Numbered from the stretch's first letter, positions 8,383 to 17,848 are shown. The stretch is DNA of 36,995 nt from an uncultured Bacilli bacterium (GCA_934098555.1 CAKOOQ010000010.1:1-36995); one strand, 5' to 3'. The notes: generated from the letters alone by a model not told the origin. Made by a program: numbers and translations.

Positions 8383-8941
8383 ACTTCACTCCCCATAAAA
8401 TAAAGATATTTTGTAAAAGAAGAAGACCTTCGCCAATAACGAGAAGACTGGCTAAATAAAGATTAAATTGAGCTTTAGGAAAGGGATTAATAATAATCAC
8501 AATACCTAAAATAATATTAACAAAAGACATCACTAAAAGATAAGGCCAAATTTTCTTTTCATAATCCCTTAAAAGAAAGGAAACGGTTACTTGACCGGCA
8601 TTTTGATACACCATATAGCCTCCCAGTAAAACACAAATGATTTGACTAAATAAGGCATTTTGAAAAAAACTTGTTACTCCAAAAGCAAAAAGTAAAAGGC
8701 TATTAGTAAGTTTCTTAGAAAAAGGTCTTTCTTCTTGAGTCAGTTTAAAATATAAAAGCGTATTAATTACGGAAAGGAAAATGGCCCCATAACCAAAAAG
8801 ACTAACAGCCACCGAAATAAAATTATCCGGATTTTGAAAGAGAACAAGGGCAAAAACAATGAGAAGAAAAGGAGCAATCAGACCTATCATAGCCCCTTTC
8901 TTAATATTTTTTAGGATTTCATTATTGTCTAAATACATCAT
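8363..8941 (-). CDS. DUF308/HdeD-like membrane protein
   Basis: 192 residues, almost entirely hydrophobic, with about six predicted membrane helices in pairs (near 18-35, 43-64, 83-97, 100-112, 132-153, 160-182). This pattern and the repeated FxNxP / G-rich turns match the DUF308 (HdeD-related) family, which in enterobacteria is linked to acid resistance but has no known biochemical role in Bacillota. It is first in a two-gene operon with cardiolipin synthase and has a good promoter at 8963-8991. A link to membrane-lipid balance is inference from the pairing. Confidence 0.7.
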   Translation of the reverse strand: MMYLDNNEILKNIKKGAMIGLIAPFLLIVFALVLFQNPDNFISVAVSLFGYGAIFLSVINTLLYFKLTQEERPFSKKLTNSLLLFAFGVTSFFQNALFSQIICVLLGGYMVYQNAGQVTVSFLLRDYEKKIWPYLLVMSFVNIILGIVIIINPFPKAQFNLYLASLLVIGEGLLLLQNIFILWGVKYDKKDK

Positions 8942-8962
8942 ACCACGTTCTTTCTTAATTTG

Positions 8963-8991
8963 ATTTTAGCAAAACAATTTTCCTTTGACAA
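8963..8991 (-). promoter_or_regulatory. Sigma-A-type promoter of the DUF308-cls operon
   Basis: Minus strand TTGTCA (8986-8991), 17-base spacer ending in TTGC, TAAAAT (8963-8968). It sits 21 bases upstream of the ATG at 8941 and immediately past the ileS terminator. Confidence 0.7.
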
Positions 8992-8997
8992 GACCTT

Positions 8998-9027
8998 AAA
9001 AAAGAATAATCCCCAAGGACTATTCTT
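8998..9027 (-). terminator. Intrinsic terminator of ileS
   Basis: Minus-strand stem AAGAATAGTCC / GGATTATTCTT (11 pairs with one G-U), 4-base loop, then six T. The ileS stop codon TAG lies in the left arm, so coding end and terminator overlap. Confidence 0.85.
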
Positions 9028-12000
9028 CACTTACAAATACATCTAATAAGACTTCTTCCCCATTTATATCGTATTTTGTTTTGATATCAGGATTGCTGAT
9101 GAAAGAAACGGCTAAAGTTTCTTCCATAATATATTCTTTAAATTGTTTTAATACGTCATCAAAACGAGCCGTACCATAATAAGAAATCACAATACGGTCG
9201 GTAATATTAAAGTCTTTTTCTTTACGAATATTTTGAACTTTGCTAACAAATTCTCTGGCGATTCCCTCTAAAATAAGACTTTCATTACGAGTCGTATCTA
9301 AAATAACAAAGTGATTATTTTCCATAGCTACCGCCATATTTTCCTTAGCACTTACCCGAATATCTACCATATTAGGCGTGACAAGTATCTCTTCTCCATT
9401 TAAAGAACAATGAATTTCTTTGCCATTTTCTAAAGAAGAAATCTCTTCATCGGTTAAATTAGCAAGCATATTTTGGAAATCTTTCATTTTTGAACCCAAT
9501 ACTTTACCTACTTCTTTAAAGTTTGGTTTTACTAAGAAATTCATGTAAGATGTTAAATCACTTATGAAAACAACATCTTTAACATTTAATTCTTCTTTAA
9601 TAAGTGGCACTAAATCTTTTAAAACATTTTCTGTTTTACCATCTAAATAAACGGTTTGTAAGGGTTCACGAACCTTTATTTTAACATCTTCTCTCACGTT
9701 TCTACCAAGACGAATCAAATCTCTTACTAAATCCATTTTTTCTTCTAATTCATCGTTAAATAAAGTTTCATCACATTTTGGATAATCGGCTAAATGAACA
9801 CTTTTTTCACCTGTTAAATTTTGATAAATTTCTTCCGAAATAAATGGACAAATTGGGGCGACAAGTTTACATAGACCCACTAAAACTTCATAAGTTGTCA
9901 TGTAAACACTTTTCTTAGAAGTATCTAAATCACTTGCCCAGAATCTTTTTCTATTACGTCTAATATACCAGTTAGATAAATCTTCAGAAACAAAGTTAGC
10001 TAAAGCTTTGGTCACTTTATTTAAATCAAATTCTTCGAAGGAATCCGTGACATATTTGACTAAATGATTATACTTAGAAAGGAGCCATTTATCAATTTCT
10101 TCTCTATCTAGATAAGGTACAACACATTCATCCGTATCAATGTTATCGGTATTCGCGTACATTTGAAAGAAACTATACGTATTTTTTAAAGGGTTAATAA
10201 ATTTAGAATAAACTTCTTTATAACCATTGGCATCATATTTTAAAGGCGTCCAAACAGGTGAAGCCATCATCATATAAAAGCGAATAATATCCGCACCATA
10301 ATCGGTAAGTTCTTTAATTGGATCAATAATATTTCCGACAGACTTACTCATTTTTTTACCATATGAATCTAAGACCATATCATTAACAACAACATTTTTA
10401 AAACTTGATACCCCAGATACAAGAGTTGAAATACATAATAAAGAGTTGAACCAACCTCTTGTTTGGTCAACACCTTCGGCGATGAAATCAGCCGGAAATT
10501 GCGATTCGAAAAGTTCTTTATTTTCAAACGGATAATGGTATTGCGCATAAGGCATAGCTCCTGAATCAAACCAAACATCTAAGACATCTTTGATACGCGT
10601 CATAACGCCCCTACAACAAGGGCATTTTAAATGAAGATTATCCACATAAGGACGATGAAGTTCTGTTTTATAAATATCTACATCTTCTATTAAATTTTCT
10701 TTTAATTCGGCACGACTACCAATGACTTTTTTCTCGCCACAGCTATCACAAATCCAAATAGGCATAGGACATCCCCAGTAACGATTACGGCTGATACCCC
10801 AATCTACCATATTAGAAAGCCAATTATTAAAACGTTTGGTTCCCACATAAGAAGGATACCAATTAATTCCTTCGTTAGCCTTAATAATTTCTTCTTTATA
10901 AGCGGTTGTTTTAATATACCAAGCTGGTTTAGCATAATAAATAAGGGGTTGTTTACATCGCCAGCAATGAGGATAAACGTGAACTATTTTGATTTTCTTA
11001 AAGAGTTTATTATTTTCTTTTAACCATTTTACAATAGTTATTTCAAGTTCGTTATCGGTAACCAAAGTGCCCTTCCAAGGACCTTCTATGTAAGTTCCAT
11101 CTTTATCAACAACATTTAAAAAAGCTAAGCCTTTTTCTTTACAAACACGGTTATCATCTTCACCATAAGCAGGCGCTAAATGAACAATGCCTGTTCCATC
11201 TTCACTCGTGACATATGAATCACTTACTACTTTAAAAGCTTTACCTTCTACGTTTACAAAAGGTAAAAGTTGTTCATAGGAAATACCTTCTAAATCCTTA
11301 CCAAGGCAAGAACTTAAGATTTCATATTCTTTACCATCAAAAACTTTTTCTACTAAACTTTCAGCTAAAATATAGACTTTTTCATCACTTTTTACTCTGA
11401 CATAAGTAAGATTTGGATGAACACATAAACCAACATTAGCAATTAAAGTCCATGGAGTTGTTGTCCAAACAAGGAAATATTCTTCCGCATCACATCTTTT
11501 AAAAGGAACAATAACCGTATTAACACTGTCTTGTTGATATCCTTGACTTACTTCATTAGCTGAAAGTTCTGTCCCACATCTTGGACAGTATGGTAAAACT
11601 TTATTACCATGGTATAAAAGACCTTTTTTATCGATTTCTTTTAAAAGCCACCATTCTGATTCAATATAATCATTAGTACATGTAATATAAGGGTGCTCAC
11701 AGTCAATAAATTGGCCCATCATATGGGTGACATCATTTACTTCACCAATATTAGTTGCGGTAGCTTTATTACATTCTTTACAGAAATTTTCAATACCAAA
11801 AGCCTCGATATCCGCTTTACTTTTAAAACCTAATTTTTTTTCAACATTAACTTCGATAGGAAGGCCATGCGTATCTAACCCAATTTTTCTTAAAACACGA
11901 TAACCTTGCATAGTTTTATATTTGCAAAAACTATCTTTTATCGTTTTGGCTAAAACATGATGAATACCAGGTTTGGCATTCGCATAGATAGGTCCATCAT

Positions 12001-12133
12001 AGAAAACCCAGTTTTTATTTTTAGCACGTTTTTCAATAGATAAATTTAAAATATCCATTTCTTGCCATTTTTGACTCAAACTACTTTCAACTTCATGGAC
12101 ATTTCTTTTATCCAGTTCTTTAAAATTTTTCAT
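9020..12133 (-). CDS. ileS: Isoleucyl-tRNA synthetase, type 2 (eukaryote-like)
   Basis: Charges tRNA-Ile with isoleucine. From the ATG at 12133 (ribosome site GGAAAGGA eight bases upstream; an in-frame TTG at 12139 is less likely) the protein has 1037 residues, longer than usual type 1 bacterial IleRS. The class I site is present but its first motif reads GIHH (about 56-59) instead of HxGH; KMSKS lies near residue 595. DTHGLPIEVNVEKKLGFK, the LHRPYVDNL...CPCC segment and FDSGAMPYAQ fit type 2 enzymes. CPRC and CDSC/CPCC cysteine pairs may bind zinc. Type 2 enzymes are typically tolerant to mupirocin. Expression is under a T-box. Confidence 0.96.
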   Translation of the reverse strand: MKNFKELDKRNVHEVESSLSQKWQEMDILNLSIEKRAKNKNWVFYDGPIYANAKPGIHHVLAKTIKDSFCKYKTMQGYRVLRKIGLDTHGLPIEVNVEKKLGFKSKADIEAFGIENFCKECNKATATNIGEVNDVTHMMGQFIDCEHPYITCTNDYIESEWWLLKEIDKKGLLYHGNKVLPYCPRCGTELSANEVSQGYQQDSVNTVIVPFKRCDAEEYFLVWTTTPWTLIANVGLCVHPNLTYVRVKSDEKVYILAESLVEKVFDGKEYEILSSCLGKDLEGISYEQLLPFVNVEGKAFKVVSDSYVTSEDGTGIVHLAPAYGEDDNRVCKEKGLAFLNVVDKDGTYIEGPWKGTLVTDNELEITIVKWLKENNKLFKKIKIVHVYPHCWRCKQPLIYYAKPAWYIKTTAYKEEIIKANEGINWYPSYVGTKRFNNWLSNMVDWGISRNRYWGCPMPIWICDSCGEKKVIGSRAELKENLIEDVDIYKTELHRPYVDNLHLKCPCCRGVMTRIKDVLDVWFDSGAMPYAQYHYPFENKELFESQFPADFIAEGVDQTRGWFNSLLCISTLVSGVSSFKNVVVNDMVLDSYGKKMSKSVGNIIDPIKELTDYGADIIRFYMMMASPVWTPLKYDANGYKEVYSKFINPLKNTYSFFQMYANTDNIDTDECVVPYLDREEIDKWLLSKYNHLVKYVTDSFEEFDLNKVTKALANFVSEDLSNWYIRRNRKRFWASDLDTSKKSVYMTTYEVLVGLCKLVAPICPFISEEIYQNLTGEKSVHLADYPKCDETLFNDELEEKMDLVRDLIRLGRNVREDVKIKVREPLQTVYLDGKTENVLKDLVPLIKEELNVKDVVFISDLTSYMNFLVKPNFKEVGKVLGSKMKDFQNMLANLTDEEISSLENGKEIHCSLNGEEILVTPNMVDIRVSAKENMAVAMENNHFVILDTTRNESLILEGIAREFVSKVQNIRKEKDFNITDRIVISYYGTARFDDVLKQFKEYIMEETLAVSFISNPDIKTKYDINGEEVLLDVFVSEE

Positions 12134-12150
12134 AAACAAATCCTTTCCAT

Positions 12151-12192
12151 AAAAAAAGATGATACCAAAGGAGTCTAAAAGACGGTACCATC
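12151..12192 (-). terminator. Regulated terminator of the ileS T-box
   Basis: Stem GATGGTACC (12184-12192) with GGTATCATC (12158-12166), then seven T. The left arm is also part of the conserved T-box sequence, so antiterminator and terminator are mutually exclusive. Confidence 0.85.
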
Positions 12193-12339
12193 CTTACTTT
12201 AACTTATTTGACCTGTAACGGAAGTTACCCGAAAACGTGGTATTTAAGTGATATTTATAAAAAGCTTTTATTTGGTTTCACCTACCCCAAACTCTCTTTA
12301 AAAAGCCACTTTATAAACGTGTCTTAACGTTTTTTTACC
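12151..12339 (-). ncRNA. T-box riboswitch (Ile) in the ileS leader
   Basis: The minus-strand leader between promoter and ileS has T-box parts in order: a stem I with an AGAGAG..GGGGTAGGTGAAACC distal part (about 12263-12295), a specifier region AAATATCACTT with ATC, an Ile codon, at 12250-12252, then the T-box sequence AAGGATGGTACCGTC (about 12181-12195) whose TGG can pair with the uncharged tRNA ACCA end. A terminator follows: GATGGTACC / GGTATCATC with a T run at 12151-12157. Uncharged tRNA-Ile is expected to stabilise the antiterminator and permit ileS transcription. Confidence 0.92.
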
Positions 12340-12344
12340 ATCTC

Positions 12345-12373
12345 ATTATAGAAAAATAATCAACTCTTGTCAA
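12345..12373 (-). promoter_or_regulatory. Consensus promoter of ileS
   Basis: Perfect TTGACA (12368-12373) and TATAAT (12345-12350) with a 17-base spacer on the minus strand. The -35 overlaps the TGA stop of pepF. Expected transcription start is near 12338, at the start of the T-box leader. Confidence 0.92.
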
Positions 12374-14121
12374 TTAAAATATTCTTTTAATAAAGTAATA
12401 TTTTGTTCTAAAAATTCCATTGCTTTTGTCATATATTTACCATCTTGTAAATCAATATCTAATTCTGAAAGTGCTTGAGTTATAGACTTTCTTTTTCCTA
12501 TTGCTAAAAATTTCTTATATTTTTCCACAATATTTGGTTCACCTGCCAAAATTCTTTTGTAAATGTTTGTAGCAATAGCCATACCAAGAGAATATTGATA
12601 TAAATAATAGCTATCTTGCATAACAAAAGATGAAATTTTACTCCATCCATACTTAACATATTCATCATAAGTTAAGCCATCCCCATTATACTTTTGACTA
12701 ATTTTTAAATAAATATTATTTAAATCTTCTTTGGATATTTTCTCATTAATCTCCATTTTCTTTATTACAGTATGTTCAAATTCAGTCAACATGACCTGTC
12801 CAAACAAAGAATTACCTAAATTGCTAACATTATTATTCAAAACATATTTTTTCATTTCTTCATCTGTTGAAATCTTTAGAAGATAATCATTTAATAGAAG
12901 TTCATTTACTTTAGAAGCTATTTCTGTAAGCAAATATGGTATCTCAAAATAGGCAAAAGAATTCTTATTTTTGGAGTAATAAGCATTTAAAGTATGGCCT
13001 ACTTCATGAGCCAAAGTTCTAATAGCATTTAAAGAACCATCATAATTCATTAAAACATAAGGAGCACCTACATAAGAAAGACATGTATAAGAATATGACC
13101 TTTTATCATCCTTTGGATAAACATCGACCCATCCCTCATCAAACATCTTATCAATTAAAGAAATATAATCACTCCCTAAAACATTTAAAGCTCCTTTGAC
13201 AATAATTAAGGCTTCTTCAAAAGAGTATTTTGTCTTTATCGTGAAATTAGGTAAAAGTCCGGTGTCATATAAATGAAACTCCTCTAAACTAAGCATTCTT
13301 TTTTTCAAGTAAGTATATTCATGCATAATTCTTAAATTTTCATTAACCTGTTTTAAAACAGTATCAAAAACAATAGGATCAAGTTCCAATTCAAATAATT
13401 TTTTACTTAATAATGAAGAAAAGTTTTCTTGTTTAGATAACTCTATTTCATTTTGTAATTTTGAAAGATATAATTGAGTTAAAATATCATTATTTTTTAT
13501 GTACTCCTTAGTATAAAGTTCAAAAATCACACGACGTTTTGATGGGCTTTTATCTAAAAGTAAACGATTATAATTGAAACGATTTATTTCTATTTTTTCA
13601 CCATCGACTAAAGCATTTTCTATTTTAAACCCATTGTTAAACATGTTTTCATAATTTTGTTTAATTTCTTGATTATTTTGTTCATATTTGATTTTTTGAG
13701 TATCATTTTTTAATAGATGATCTTTCCTTCTTAAAATAAGATTTATATATCTTTTATAAAATGAAACCTTTTTATCTTCTAAATACTTTTTTACTAAATC
13801 ACTATTTTCTAAAATATTTTGTTCAAAACGATAAATCAATTTCAAAAGATGATTATACAAATTAATTGCTTTAGCAAAAAGATTTTGATATTTTTCATCT
13901 TTTAAAGAAATATCAAGGTATCTTCTAGGATAACAGTAAACGATTTCTATTTGAAGAGTTGCTTTAATATACTCTTCTAGAAAAGAATTAAAAGTCGTTG
14001 GATTATCTAAAAAAGATTTTATATCCTTATTTAATTTTGCAATTAATTGTTCTAGTTCTTGATATATTTCTAACCATTTTTCATCTGTACATAGTAATTC
14101 TAAATTCCAATTGTATTTCAT
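12370..14121 (-). CDS. pepF: Oligoendopeptidase F, M3 family
   Basis: Cytoplasmic zinc peptidase that trims short peptides. 583 residues, close to the roughly 600 of PepF. The catalytic HEVGH is at about 372-376, in LAHEVGHTLNAYYS, followed by a downstream acidic ligand region (EIPYLLTEIASKVNE, about 392-406). The N-terminal half is helical, as in the family. ATG at 14121 follows AAGGAG. It lies 11 bases after lon and probably shares its transcript, so Lon products could feed PepF (inference). No separate terminator is seen before the ileS promoter. Confidence 0.92.
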   Translation of the reverse strand: MKYNWNLELLCTDEKWLEIYQELEQLIAKLNKDIKSFLDNPTTFNSFLEEYIKATLQIEIVYCYPRRYLDISLKDEKYQNLFAKAINLYNHLLKLIYRFEQNILENSDLVKKYLEDKKVSFYKRYINLILRRKDHLLKNDTQKIKYEQNNQEIKQNYENMFNNGFKIENALVDGEKIEINRFNYNRLLLDKSPSKRRVIFELYTKEYIKNNDILTQLYLSKLQNEIELSKQENFSSLLSKKLFELELDPIVFDTVLKQVNENLRIMHEYTYLKKRMLSLEEFHLYDTGLLPNFTIKTKYSFEEALIIVKGALNVLGSDYISLIDKMFDEGWVDVYPKDDKRSYSYTCLSYVGAPYVLMNYDGSLNAIRTLAHEVGHTLNAYYSKNKNSFAYFEIPYLLTEIASKVNELLLNDYLLKISTDEEMKKYVLNNNVSNLGNSLFGQVMLTEFEHTVIKKMEINEKISKEDLNNIYLKISQKYNGDGLTYDEYVKYGWSKISSFVMQDSYYLYQYSLGMAIATNIYKRILAGEPNIVEKYKKFLAIGKRKSITQALSELDIDLQDGKYMTKAMEFLEQNITLLKEYFN

Positions 14122-14132
14122 ATAACTCCTTT

Positions 14133-16451
14133 TTATTTTTGAAAAATTTCATTATAAATTTCTAAATAATTACTTACTAAAACGATTTCTAAATTATTTT
14201 TAACTTCTTTAGGAATCTCTTTAACATCATTTTTATTCTTAGAAGGTATATAAACCTTTTTTATCCCATAATTATAAGCCCCAATTAGTTTTTCTTTAAT
14301 GCCTCCAACTGGTAAAATTTCTCCTCTTAAAGTCATTTCTCCTGTAAAAGCAATATCTTTTGGTACTTTCTTCTTTTTTAAAAGACTTATTAAAGATGTT
14401 GTAATAGAAACACCAGCACTTGGGCCATTTTTAGGAATGGCCCCACTTAAAAAGTGTAAATGAATTGTTTTCTTATTAAAACTATTTTCACTTAAACCAA
14501 ATAAAGAACTATTGGCTTTTATATAACTTGTGACGACTTTTAAAGATTCTTTTAACGTATCTCCTAAAGAGCCTGTCGTATAAATCTCACCTTTACCACT
14601 AAAAGAGATGGCTTCTACTTGCATGACAGACCCTCCAAAAGGTGTCACCGCAAGCATATTAACAAGACCACTCCCGTGTAAAAGAGGTTTATCTTGTTCT
14701 TTTAAATCCTGAGTATCTAAATATTTTTTTAAATCTTTCGGTTCTAAAGAAAATCTTAAATTTTGTTCTTCTTTCATACTTTGTAAAATAATTTTTCGAT
14801 AGATATCATGTAATTTTCGTTGTAAATCCCTAACACCCGCTTCTGAAGTATAATTAAGTATCAACGTCTTTAAGGCCTCATCCGTTAAATTAATTTCTTC
14901 TTTTAAAACATGATAGTCATTTAAAATACGTGGGATTAAATAATTTTTTGCAAGGGTTATTTTCTCAAAGAGCGTATAACTGGATAATTCAATAATTTCT
15001 AAACGATCTTTTAGTTCACTAGGAATATTATCCTTATTATTCGCGGTTAAAAGAAAAAGAACATGACTTAAATCAAAAGGTTCTTCTAGATAAGAATCCA
15101 TAAAATCTTGATTTAAATTTGGATCTAATATATCAAGAAGCGTACTAGCAGGATCTCCTTTATAGTCTTTTACCATTTTATCTACTTCATCAATTAATAA
15201 CAACGGATTTTTCGTACCACATTTTTTTAAAGCTTCGATAATCTTACCTGGAGCACTTCCTATATAAGAACGCCTGTTTCCAACAAGTTCAGTTGAGTCA
15301 TTTAAACCACCAACACTTATTTTGTAAAAAGAACGGTGAAGACTTTTCGCAATGGAAGAGGCTATCGTACTTTTACCTACTCCTGGAGGACCTACTAAAC
15401 AAATAATAGGCGCTGGAAGTAAGGGATTTCTTTTTTTCATCGCCGCATACTCTAAGATACGTTCTTTTACTTTTTCCAAACCATAATGTGTTTTATTTAA
15501 ATTTTTTTCAATTTCTTTTAAATCTTCTTGTTCAATACTTTCTTCATTCCAAGGAAGAGCAAAGAAAAGTTCTAAATAGTTTCTAGAAAAGCCTATCTCA
15601 GGACTCATTTCATTCATACATTCATACTTGTGAATCTCAGCCTCAATCTTTTTTAACGTGCTATGACGAAGATTTAAAGAAGACAGTTTTTCTAGGTAAG
15701 TATCCACTTCATCTTGTTTTTTATTTTCTTCGCCAAGCTCTTTTTCTATTTCTTTAATTCTTTCTCGTAAAACATATTCCTTTTGACTTTTTTCCATCTC
15801 TTCTTGTAAAGATTCATTAATTTGTTGATCTAATTTAATAATCTTTAATTCAACAACTAAATCTTGAATAAGTTTATTAGCTCTTTTTAAGGCATTTAAC
15901 TCTTCCATGTAAAAGATTTTATTTTCTTTGGTTGTAGGAAGTAAGCCCGCAATAAAATCTGTAAGTTCATTTAAATCATGCACGTTTTGAATTTCAGATA
16001 ATGAGTTGTTAGAAAAATTAGGATTAGAGCGAATAAATTTACGAAATAAACGTTTTAATTCTCTTTGTAAGGAAAGCTCTTCTGTTTCATCAATTTTAGG
16101 TAAATGAAGCACATAAAAGCGACACTCCAAAACATCACTTTCATGCTTGTTATTAAAATACCTTGCTATTTTCACTCTTTTAATGCCCTTGATAGTTACT
16201 CGTATATGATCATTTGGAAGCGTTATTTTTTTTGTCACTTGACCAATTACAGCAACATCTGGCAAGTCATCCACTTCAGGACGTTCCTCTAAAGAATCCT
16301 TTGGTGAAACTAATATCATTTCGTTATTAAAATACTTTTCACTTAATTCCAGTGTCTTAAAAGAGAGCGTATGATTAAGTTCTACTTTCACCTCTTGGTT
16401 GGGTAGCAAAACAAAATCTTTAAGTAGCATAACAGGTAATGTTTTTGCCAT
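14133..16451 (-). CDS. lon: ATP-dependent protease Lon
   Basis: Cytoplasmic AAA+ serine protease for damaged and regulatory proteins. 772 residues, full length. N-terminal LON substrate-binding domain (1 to about 195), a coiled-coil linker rich in Glu/Lys (about 200-260), AAA+ module with Walker A GPPGVGKS (about 353-360) and LLIDEVDKM, and C-terminal protease domain with NGPSAG where the catalytic Ser is at about 678 and the partner Lys in GGIKEKLIGA about 40 residues later. ATG at 16451 has a GGGAGTGG ribosome site. The promoter is at 16481-16509; no CIRCE (HrcA) or CtsR operator was recognised. Confidence 0.97.
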   Translation of the reverse strand: MAKTLPVMLLKDFVLLPNQEVKVELNHTLSFKTLELSEKYFNNEMILVSPKDSLEERPEVDDLPDVAVIGQVTKKITLPNDHIRVTIKGIKRVKIARYFNNKHESDVLECRFYVLHLPKIDETEELSLQRELKRLFRKFIRSNPNFSNNSLSEIQNVHDLNELTDFIAGLLPTTKENKIFYMEELNALKRANKLIQDLVVELKIIKLDQQINESLQEEMEKSQKEYVLRERIKEIEKELGEENKKQDEVDTYLEKLSSLNLRHSTLKKIEAEIHKYECMNEMSPEIGFSRNYLELFFALPWNEESIEQEDLKEIEKNLNKTHYGLEKVKERILEYAAMKKRNPLLPAPIICLVGPPGVGKSTIASSIAKSLHRSFYKISVGGLNDSTELVGNRRSYIGSAPGKIIEALKKCGTKNPLLLIDEVDKMVKDYKGDPASTLLDILDPNLNQDFMDSYLEEPFDLSHVLFLLTANNKDNIPSELKDRLEIIELSSYTLFEKITLAKNYLIPRILNDYHVLKEEINLTDEALKTLILNYTSEAGVRDLQRKLHDIYRKIILQSMKEEQNLRFSLEPKDLKKYLDTQDLKEQDKPLLHGSGLVNMLAVTPFGGSVMQVEAISFSGKGEIYTTGSLGDTLKESLKVVTSYIKANSSLFGLSENSFNKKTIHLHFLSGAIPKNGPSAGVSITTSLISLLKKKKVPKDIAFTGEMTLRGEILPVGGIKEKLIGAYNYGIKKVYIPSKNKNDVKEIPKEVKNNLEIVLVSNYLEIYNEIFQK

Positions 16452-16480
16452 ATGACCACTCCCTAAACAATTTATCTATT

Positions 16481-16509
16481 ATTATAAAAGGCAAGTCTTC
16501 GTTTGTAAA
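16481..16509 (-). promoter_or_regulatory. Promoter of lon-pepF
   Basis: Minus strand TTTACA (16504-16509), 17-base spacer, TATAAT (16481-16486), 30 bases upstream of the lon ATG. The rest of the 16510-16710 gap shows only AT-rich sequence and a short CTTTAAT/ATTAAAG inverted repeat; no gene is seen there. Confidence 0.8.
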
Positions 16510-16710
16510 GCAAATTTACACAAAATTGACATTATTAATTTAACGGAAAAATCAACTTAAAAAAGTATCATAACAGAAAGACTATGTTAAAAATTTCGTT
16601 ATCACTTTAATGATTAAAGGTAAAAACAATAGTATTTCAACAATCTAAAAAAGTTCTTTAAGGTTATTTATTCATCTATTTGTTCTTATCATTAATTGTC
16701 TCATTACAAT

Positions 16711-17727
16711 TTAAAAATCATTATCAAATAATCCTTCATTATGACTTATTTTTAAATGTTTATAAGCTTTTTCACAAGCCATGCGTCCTCTTGGTGTCCG
16801 TTTAATAAATCCTTCTTGCAATAAGAAAGGTTCCACGACATCTTCTATCGTTGAAACTTCTTCACCAATACTAGTACTAATGGTCTCAATACCAACAGGG
16901 CCACCCCCAAATTTTTCAATTAAACTCGTTAAATATTCAATATCAATAGCATCTAAACCATCTTCATCTACCTTTAACCGTTTCAAAGATTTATTTGCTA
17001 AATCATACGTTATGGTTTTTGCCCCACCAACTAAGGCAAAATCACGAACTCTTTTAAATAAACGATTAGCAATACGCGGTGTTTTACGACATCTTTTTGC
17101 TAAAAGTAACGCCGCATCATTATCAATAGGCATTTCTAAAACCCGACTTGTTCTTAAAATAATTTCCTGTAATTCTTCTTCCGAATAATATTGTAATTTA
17201 TTAATTATCCCGAAACGATCTCGTAAAGGAGCCGAAATATCACCGGCTCTTGTGGTTGCCCCAACTAAAGTAAAAGGGGGTAAATCTATTTTTAGGTTGC
17301 GACTTTTCCCATCGTTGTTAATAACCAAATCCAATTCAAAATCTTCCATCGCTGGATATAAAATTTCTTCTATAAACTTAGGCATCCGGTGAATTTCATC
17401 AATAAACAAAACATCACCTGGCTCTAAAGTAGATAAAACCGCGGCCAAATCCCCACTTTTTTCTAAAGATGGTCCGCTAGCTGTCTTTAGATTGACACCA
17501 AGTTCATTAGCAATAATATGGGCAAGAGTTGTTTTACCAAGACCCGGAGGGCCATAAAGTAAAACGTGATCTAAAGATTCATTACGTATTTTACTGGCTT
17601 CAATAAAAACACTTAAATTACTCGTGATTTCTTCTTGACCAATATATTCTTTTAGACTTTGAGGTCTTATATTATTTTCAAAAATATCCGTTTCTTGTTT
17701 TTCACTTTCCAAAATATGATTATCCAT
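16711..17727 (-). CDS. ruvB: Holliday junction branch migration ATPase RuvB
   Basis: Hexameric motor that drives Holliday junctions with RuvA. 338 residues, typical. Walker A GPPGLGKTT at 59-67, Walker B DVLFIDEIHR near 105-114, sensor GATTRAGDISAPLRDRFG near 155-172, and the C-terminal winged helix ending in IKRTPRGRMACEKAYKHL. The ribosome site TAGGAGG overlaps the stop of the 34-residue ORF between ruvA and ruvB. No ruvC is present, as in most Bacillota, where RecU does that job. Confidence 0.97.
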   Translation of the reverse strand: MDNHILESEKQETDIFENNIRPQSLKEYIGQEEITSNLSVFIEASKIRNESLDHVLLYGPPGLGKTTLAHIIANELGVNLKTASGPSLEKSGDLAAVLSTLEPGDVLFIDEIHRMPKFIEEILYPAMEDFELDLVINNDGKSRNLKIDLPPFTLVGATTRAGDISAPLRDRFGIINKLQYYSEEELQEIILRTSRVLEMPIDNDAALLLAKRCRKTPRIANRLFKRVRDFALVGGAKTITYDLANKSLKRLKVDEDGLDAIDIEYLTSLIEKFGGGPVGIETISTSIGEEVSTIEDVVEPFLLQEGFIKRTPRGRMACEKAYKHLKISHNEGLFDNDF

Positions 17728-17737
17728 AATATTCCTC

Positions 17738-17842
17738 CTATTTTTTAGTTTTCTTAGTTTTCTTAGCTTTTTTAGGCTTTTTAGGTAGTGGCCCTATCTC
17801 TTTATAAATACCTAATAATAAATTTTGGGTAACAGAATTCAT
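17738..17842 (-). CDS. Possible 34-residue Lys-rich small protein between ruvA and ruvB
   Basis: An open frame from ATG at 17842 to TAG at 17738 fills the ruvA-ruvB gap. It begins MNSVTQNLLLGIYKEIGPLP and ends in a 14-residue basic tail of Lys, Ala, Thr and Pro (PKKPKKAKKTKKTKK-like). It starts 4 bases after the ruvA stop with a modest GTAAGGG ribosome site, and its TAG is part of the ruvB ribosome site. No family is recognised. The neat fit argues for a real gene; an AT-rich chance frame is the alternative. Confidence 0.45.
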   Translation of the reverse strand: MNSVTQNLLLGIYKEIGPLPKKPKKAKKTKKTKK

Positions 17843-17848
17843 AAACCC

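Noticed and set aside
10369..10578. Minus-strand open frame inside ileS in another reading frame
   Set aside because: Fully contained in ileS without an independent start signal.
16781..17188. Long plus-strand open frame antisense to ruvB
   Set aside because: It is the reverse-frame shadow of a highly conserved gene; no ribosome site and low-complexity composition.
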